A stretch of DNA of 64,000 bases from Cheiracanthium punctorium (Eukaryota; Arthropoda; Arachnida; Araneae; Cheiracanthiidae), in contig JAWZYV010013028.1 of assembly GCA_038373885.1 (NCBI GenBank), forward strand, positions 62,001-126,000, in the 5' to 3' direction. Numbering within the stretch: position 1 is the stretch's first letter; each line of letters begins with the position of its first letter. The notes beneath the pieces were generated by a model. The model was given only the letters and a program-made list of their open reading frames with translations, searched no databases and was not told the origin of the DNA. Shown here piece by piece: positions 58,467 to 64,000 of this stretch. Made by a program: the position numbers and the translations under genes.

Positions 58467-58484
58467 TTGAGAGAGAGAGAGAGA
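58467..58484. repeat. (GA)n microsatellite
   Basis: Eight GA units after a TATTTTT run, inside the Transib-like element. Confidence 0.85.
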
Positions 58485-59776
58485 CCACCATGGGGTCCCT
58501 CTGGAAGAAGAAGTTATAGGTCTCACTGCTATAAGGCTTGCTCTTTTTCATTGGCCTTTATCTAGAGCAAATCATATAAGGGCACTGCTTAAAAGAAGCC
58601 CCCCTTTGCAAACCCATAAAATCTCATTCCAAGCTCGAGGAGAAAGTAATTTATTTCAAGCCAGCACTTCAAAATGTCTTAAAGAGCTAGCACGTGTTTT
58701 TGTTTACACACTCACACTCCAATGACCCGAAGTCACAGTTGCCAACCTTTGAGATCCAAAAATGGGGAGCTTTTGCTTTGGACACAATTTACGACATAAA
58801 TGGAAAACTAAGCTGTAAATAGATGGAACTATTTACAGGACTAAGAAAGGGCAATTTTGGAATATGTAGAAATTTTCTTCTTATAGCAAATTTACATCAG
58901 AAAAATAAGAAATTACATACTGAATTTAAAATACCGATGTTAAATCTTAACTGAAATGAAATTTTATATACCTTTATCCAAACACTTGCACATAATTTAT
59001 AGTTTATGAGAAATACAAGCGCGTATGTTTCTATCCCTTTTGCGATCACCCGTCGAAAAATTATCGAAAAAATAAAAATGGCGCTATATAAATAATTTTT
59101 TTGATAAAAATGGTGGATGTTGGGGGAACATTTTTTTCTTGGAATAGACACTCAATACTGTAATAATTATGATTATAGTTGAAATTAGGCCCGACAAGCC
59201 GCGACACCCCTTCAAAAAGCTTTTTGAAATGTGGATTTTTGAAAAAAAAATTAGAAAAAAAAAGTTTACAATTTTTTTTTAATAAAGTCATATTATTTTT
59301 TCAAGCTAATAGATACATATAATTAAAATACATATATTTTACTACAATTATACTTAGTATCAAAGCAGTAAATTAATTTAAAGAGCCCGTAAAAAATGCA
59401 AGACGAAGTAATAGAAAACGCTGAAAATCTCTTGCCGTAAATGAAGAAACTTACTTTTAAACTGAGTGTTGCATCTTTTGGATATGAATTGTGGTCTAAA
59501 AACACGTATTACATGATGCATCAGTTACTAGGCTATCCAAAAACATATATATTACTGTTTTTAAACAAATTTAAAATTTTCGACGTTTGGGCAGGATTTT
59601 GATACGAATACTCCACTGTGAGCCGTTGCCATCGCTCGACTTAACTACCAGCAAGATGGCGGATGATCGAAACGTTCATCGCGTGCCACAGATCTAGAGA
59701 CCCTTTTTTTGACGCAGCCGGCTGTGCGGCTGCCCTTTTTTCAGCATTGGGAAAGGGTTGCGCCTCAAAGGGTTAA

Positions 59777-60130
59777 GCTTGTGCTGGTCCAAGGGTCGTT
59801 CACGTAGTTTGCTTCTAAACAATATAGCGTTCACGTAGTGTCACAACAACAATACAGCACCACCTCATTCCGCATCAATGCAGCGCTTATATGCTCAATA
59901 CGAACGTAATGTTAGTGCCGAGTAGTGGCGTGTCGGGGGGACAAGCGCTACTTGGCCGGTTCGGGTTGTAAAGGGTGGTTCTGGCGATCCCTCTTGATCG
60001 TGATTGAGTAATGTCAGAGACCGATATAGCGGCACCCCGTGCCGTTTATACCGACTCTGGATCTTGTACTTTCGTGGTCTCGTAGAGCTTATGCTTGACT
60101 GGGACGCTGAGAACATCCTGGACTCGGTCT
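59777..60130 (-). repeat. Unclassified dispersed repeat, copy 2 (inverted)
   Basis: Reverse complement of 45106-45480, bounded on both sides by TTAA-element sequence. The minus frame 59895-60116 and the corresponding stretch at 45 kb both read ...YKIQSRYKRHG.PLYR and LTLLNHDQEGS. That could mean ancestral coding sequence or simply close copies. Confidence 0.7.
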
Positions 60131-60139
60131 GTTCTAAAC

Positions 60140-60305
60140 TCTTTCTTGACGACAGCTGGCTGTTCAGCCAGCTGTCGTCAAAAAAGGGTCTCTACATCTG
60201 TGTCACGCGATGAACGTTTCGATCGTCCGCCATCTTGCTGGTAGTTAAGTCGATCGATGGCAACGGCTGCCCTTTTTTCAGCATTGGCGAAGGGTTGCGC
60301 CTCTA
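60140..60305. mobile_element. TTAA palindromic element, centre and right half
   Basis: Starts GACGACAGCTGGCTG, crosses the palindrome centre (GCTGTTCAGCC), and runs through the right arm to a decayed type A end (GGGTTGCGCCTCTAAG). It ends about 60 bp before the FAS1 exon at 60365. TTAA is not preserved. Confidence 0.8.
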
Positions 60306-60364
60306 AGAATCTCTAATAAAAATCCCAAACAAATTACAATATATTACATCTGTTTCTCTTACAG

Positions 60365-60573
60365 CATCATGGACCCTGTTCGCCCCCAACGACGCCTCTT
60401 TCATCTTCCTCCCCGGTGGAACCCTGGAAGAGCTCCAGAGGAATCGCCGGCTGATCCGGGACTTCATCCTGTACCACTTCGTAGCCGGCGACTTCCCCTC
60501 CTCCCAGATCCAGAACGAACTCCTGGTGGACTCCGTGCAGGGATCGCCCCTCAGATTCAACACCTACGGACAG
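60365..60573 (+). CDS. Fasciclin (FAS1) domain gene, exon with domain core (partial gene)
   Basis: Exon of 209 nt between an acceptor (GTTTCTCTTACAG) and donor (CAG|GTAGGT). With the G from the previous exon it encodes ASWTLFAPNDASFIFLPGGT, then LEELQRNRRLIRDFILYHFV, AGDFPSSQIQNELLVDSVQG and SPLRFNTYGQ, ending in phase 0. TLFAPNDASF is the conserved H1 motif of FAS1 and LYHFVAGDF corresponds to the H2 (YH) motif. The last strands of the domain (usually a GV.HVID block) must lie in the next exon, which I could not find before 64000. The protein is presumably secreted or membrane-anchored like other FAS1 proteins, but no signal or anchor exon is in view. Exon GC is far above the flanks. Confidence 0.9.
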
Positions 60574-60693
60574 GTAGGTAGAGCCACGTGTGCATCTCTG
60601 TGTGATGCAGATCACATATCTACCATTAATTCTACCTTGTGTTTCTTAAATTTAATCTATCCAAAATCATTCCTTTTAAAGTGTATTTCTGTT

Positions 60694-60972
60694 GTTGTTG
60701 TGGGTACATGTATTCGGATTTGTGTGCTTGGTCACAAGGAAACGCTTATAAATCCACTTCAGAGAAAGGACAAACACAAGGGGTGGGGGGGAAATGACTT
60801 GGGGGAGGACTTTTCTGGGTATCTAGCGCGTATTCACGTTACATCTGGAGAAAACCGCCCAAAACTCCAGACCGCTAGACCGACGGCCCCGCGAGAGGAC
60901 AGAACCCTGTTCCTCCACTTGAGCCATCTCCCAATGTCAGTGGCTTTAACCAATGTGTAGCACAGTGGTTAA
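60694..60972 (-). repeat. tRNA-derived SINE, body family 1, long form, minus strand
   Basis: Reversed relative of 36156-36423, from the (GTTGTTGTT) tail to the head CTCCCAATGTCAGTGGCTTT. The last ~20 bases (AATGTGTAGCACAGTGG) are inverted relative to the rest, so A-box sequence faces the wrong way. ATTTCTGTT flanks it (60685-60693, 60973-60981). It lies in the intron 120 bp after the FAS1 exon. Confidence 0.82.
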
Positions 60973-61248
60973 ATTTCTGTTCTCATTTTCCCTTTAGTTT
61001 GGCTTTTAAATTCGTATTTCCCTTCTTTCCGCATTTTTTTAATTGTTTATTTTTCTAATCAGAACGTTGCCGCCATCTGAGCTAAAAATAGATTATATTA
61101 CGTCGGTTTGGAATCGTAACGGGATTTTCATTCCCCCTTCTTTTTTTTTTTTTTTTTCCAAAAAATTATTTGGATGTCCTGCTTTATTTTTCAAAATTAT
61201 TCGTTCGAGGTTTTGTTTCTTTATTCGTTTAAATTTTATGGTTGTTCT

Positions 61249-61385
61249 CAAGACCGTACCCAGGGGGGGCCAAAATTTAAAATTTTGTTAAGAAAACAAT
61301 AATAATGAAGCCTTTTTCTGGAAAATTGAGGCTTTTTCACATTTTGATCCCCCCCACCGAATTTTTTTTCCTGGGTACGGCCCTG
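61249..61385. mobile_element. hAT-like MITE, 137 bp
   Basis: Ends CAAGACCGTACCCAGG and, reversed, CAGGGCCGTACCCAGG. TTGTTCT is repeated at 61242-61248 and 61386-61392 (seven bases clear). The interior AAATTTAAAATTTTGTTAA block is shared with 53150-53280. Confidence 0.78.
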
Positions 61386-61392
61386 TTGTTCT

Positions 61393-63093
61393 GGAATTGG
61401 TTAATAATATTAAGTACGTTTTTTGTATCTGCAAAGTATTTTTATTTCTCCAGTTTTTTCTGAAAGAAATACACTAAGCGGAAATTTTTAGGGAAAAAGT
61501 ACAAATCTTTAAATTCGGGGACTTTTCGCGTCCCCAAGAAGTCAAAGTATTTTTGGGGACAAAATGAAAAAAAGATCTATATTTGGGGACTGTCCTCGAA
61601 TTTCGAGGACGTATGGTCATATTATTACTAATGGAACAACAAATCTAAAATCATATAAGAAAAGATTATAATTGTAGCTTAAAAAAACAGTACATTTTCT
61701 GTTTTTTTATGCATTTGAATGGAAAAACGTATCAAAATTTCAGATGACACAAATGTATGAAAAATATTTAACAGTACTTAATCTTTCAATAATGTATTCC
61801 TTGCTGAGAGTTGCCATTTCGCATATTATAAAACATTACATCTTATGTACTTTTGATAAAAATTGTATCATCTGAAAATTTCATGCTTTTTTTTTATACA
61901 CAGGGAAAAAAAAAAAACAGAGTCAATATCACACAGTTATAAGTCGGAGAAAAGGTAAAGTTGTACAGAGAGCTACAAGGGGTATTCTAAAAAGAATATT
62001 ACATATCCACTTTCAACATGAATTTTTTTATGTGCTTCTAGAATATTTAACTCTTAATATCACCTGGCTGTACATCTGCAGCACCCTTTTGTATAATAAC
62101 TTCAGAAGACATTATTGTGCCACTTTCAAGTTAAACTAATAAATTTATGTCCATTTTGTTACACAGACAGTACCTTTTTCCTTTTCGTAAAAAAAAGGAA
62201 TGGGATATTACTACATTACATAATCAATTTTATGCAATAAAGCACAAAATTTGACTACTTCAAACATAAAAACATTTATTTTAACCCAAATTAAAGATTA
62301 TAGTAGATCGGCAACAAATCCGATCCAACAAATGCATAATTGCACATCATTTGATAACATAAATCTTAACCTTCGCATACATATCTTCCAAAAATGAAAC
62401 AATAACTTGTATAATAAAACTGTAACTTCAGATTTTATCCGAATTTCTCGAAATTTACGCTCAAAAGTCAATAACAATTCATCCAAAAGAAATTCCGGAA
62501 AGGAAATAACCTTCCGCATTGTCAGTAACAGGGGCTCGGTTAACGAATAGTTCTCAGATATCTATTTAAGGACGCCCCCTGGCGAATGTGAATATCAGTT
62601 AATTATGGTCGATAATTAACTTTTAAGCTTCAGTGGGTTTGTTTGTGCCGCTTTTCCTCGCGCGGATGAACTTAGCTAACTAACGGCGTTTGCACTTCGT
62701 TGGGTTATCCGATGAGTTACTAGCATTTTAGAGCTGTTAAAACTGGTTCATAAGGTTTCATTATTTGCAGCATATGCAGGCTGCTTTATAAGTTCGTGTA
62801 AACTTTTAAAAATTTGTATTAAAAGGAACATATAATGATAAAATTTCACAACAGGTTTTCGGATTTTTTTCTTTTTTAATGATAAAAAAATGTTATTCGA
62901 AAAGTTGTTGATAGACGACGCTAACATACATAATAAAAAAGAAGTTTCCGATCTTTAAAATTCTGATCCCACTTTAATCCCGTTTATGAAAGCTGCATTT
63001 TTAAAAAAATCATTTTGTAGGGAGTTTTTTGTCATTTTCTTTCAGTTTTCACGAACCTTTGAGGAAATGTGGACGGCAAACATTAAATATTCA
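61393..63093. other. Presumed intron, no exon recognised
   Basis: Searched for the missing C-terminal part of the FAS1 domain; none seen. A GC-richer patch at about 62550-62780 (GGACGCCCCCTGGCG, CCTCGCGCGGATG) is unexplained. TTTGGGGAC words repeat at 61520-61600. Confidence 0.4.
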
Positions 63094-63097
63094 TTAA

Positions 63098-63595
63098 CCC
63101 TTTGAGGCGCAACCCTTTCCCAATGCTGAAAAAAGGACAGCCGTTGCCATCGCTCGACTTAACTACCAGCAAGATGGCGGACGATCGAAATGTTCATCGC
63201 GGGCCACAGATCTAGAGACCCTTTTTCGACGACAGCTGGCTGTGCCGGCACAGCAAAAAAGGGTCTCTAGATCTGTGTCACGCGATGAACATTTGATCGT
63301 CCGCCATCTTGCTGGTAGTTAAGTCGAGCGATGGCAACGCCTGCCCCTTTTTCAGCATTGTGCAATGTATCCAGCTGTTCTCGCATTCTTCTATTTTTCA
63401 GCAGATGTCAATGGTGTTAAAAATAATCGTGACCATTTTTTTATGGGAAATGACGTGATAAAACGTAAAGGATTCTCGTGGAGCTTTGTCACCCGCAACT
63501 ATTTTTATAGAATTCAAATCTATTCTTCGTGACTGGCAACAGTCAAAACGTCAGAGTTTGGTGTTCCCAGTTTGGAAACACTGCGCGTTAAAGGG
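63098..63595. mobile_element. TTAA palindromic element, A-B form, near full length (498 bp)
   Basis: TTAA at 63094-63097; right target TTAG (63596-63599), one base changed. Type A left end, arms meeting at GCTGTGCCGGCACAGC, full B interior, type B end. The best complete A-B copy here. Confidence 0.9.
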
Positions 63596-63599
63596 TTAG

Positions 63600-64000
63600 A
63601 AAAGAAGAAGTATTAAAAAAATGCAGACCATTTTCGGTATCCAGTATTCCTGTTTACCTAAAATTATTTATTCCCCTCCCACATATTAATGGATTACAAA
63701 GTCGTACTCAGTTTTGTATTTCGGCGCTATCTTAGTATATTTTTCTCTATTATTTATTCGAATATTCTAATTACAATACATTTAGTTCATTATTTCATCT
63801 ATTTATTTATATATATACTGTATACATGCATGTGTTGTACAAAACTTTTCCTACAAAATGGACACAAATAAAATTATTATTTTAGGAATTCATAATGTTA
63901 TAACACTTTTATCGATTTTCATTTTCAACGGCAGTTGTAGCGTAAACTGTGAAAGTAAAAAAGAAACTGCAAGTTTAGAACAATGTTGAGCCCCAAACGC
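63600..64000. other. AT-rich noncoding stretch
   Basis: Nothing recognised; (TTTA)n-like patches near 63800. Confidence 0.45.

Larger units (their letters stand above)
57465..59620. mobile_element. Transib-like nonautonomous element with RSS-like ends
   Basis: Inverted ends start CACAGTGGAGTATT(T/C)GT and continue (G/A)TCAAAATCCTG, about 31 of 36 matching. AGCCG is repeated at 57460-57464 and 59621-59625; the intact host sequence GGGCAGCCGTTGCC confirms a 5-bp target duplication. CACAGTG-type ends and 5-bp GC-rich targets are Transib features. At the left end CACAGTG is followed by a 23-base spacer and ACAAAAATA. At the right the spacer is also 23 but the nonamer position reads CCAAACGTC. 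No transposase core is recognised inside, so it moved in trans. Confidence 0.75.
57434..59772. mobile_element. TTAA palindromic element hosting a Transib-like insertion
   Basis: TTAA at 57430-57433 and 59773-59776. The left end has lost the first 15 bases of type A (CCCTTTCCCAATGCTC directly after TTAA). At GGGCAGCCG it is interrupted by 2.16 kb of other DNA. It resumes AGCCGTTGCCATCGC at 59621, runs through the left arm and centre (GCAGCCGGCTGTGC), and ends in type A. Confidence 0.88.

Noticed and set aside
63040..63093. Candidate next FAS1 exon after TTTCTTTCAG
   Set aside because: The translation does not resemble the end of a FAS1 domain and it runs into a TTAA element.
1..64000. CRISPR arrays, operons or other prokaryotic systems
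   Set aside because: Repeats here are transposon-derived or tandem DNA without spacer structure; introns and SINEs show a eukaryotic genome.

Overview
This is a eukaryotic window: AT-rich, intron-rich and dominated by mobile elements. No bacterial-style gene organisation, CRISPR array or rRNA is visible. The element mix (palindromic TTAA elements, Tc1/mariner, hAT MITEs, Helitron, a Transib-like element, tRNA-derived SINEs) and a fasciclin-domain host gene fit an invertebrate animal. An arthropod, possibly an arachnid, is my best guess; that is inference, not shown by the sequence.

The only host gene I can support lies on the + strand at the right end. Three exons (51555-51682, 57259-57397, 60365-60573) join in compatible phases. 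They encode a hydrophilic stretch of four 10-residue repeats, a short linker and the first two thirds of a fasciclin (FAS1) domain. Further 5' and 3' exons must lie outside the window or escaped me. The two complete introns are packed with transposons, some within a few tens of bases of the splice sites.

1-19 kb: local duplications, hAT and Tc1-like MITEs with clear target-site duplications, and a 1.3 kb block of ~165-bp repeats that recurs inverted at 42-43.6 kb. 19-33 kb: SINEs, a ~280-300-bp tandem array, more TTAA elements, and one TTAA element sitting exactly between two tandem repeat units. 33-36 kb: a hAT-like element split by a decayed Tc1 element. 37-46.5 kb: two related copies of one segment flank a 2.5 kb Helitron with both canonical ends and an internal array carrying motifs resembling the CTCF core. 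46.6-48.1 kb: a Tc1 element that looks intact, with perfect 27-bp inverted repeats and an uninterrupted 342-residue DD34E transposase. 51-61 kb: the FAS1 gene and its nested insertions.

The most striking structure is at 57.4-59.8 kb. A TTAA palindromic element in a FAS1 intron contains a Transib-like element whose ends resemble recombination signal sequences. That element contains a 5'-truncated SINE, and the SINE contains a hAT MITE. Each inner step is marked by its own target-site duplication. About 18 TTAA palindromic elements are spread over the window, each arm carrying a YY1/Pho-like CAAGATGGCGG motif.
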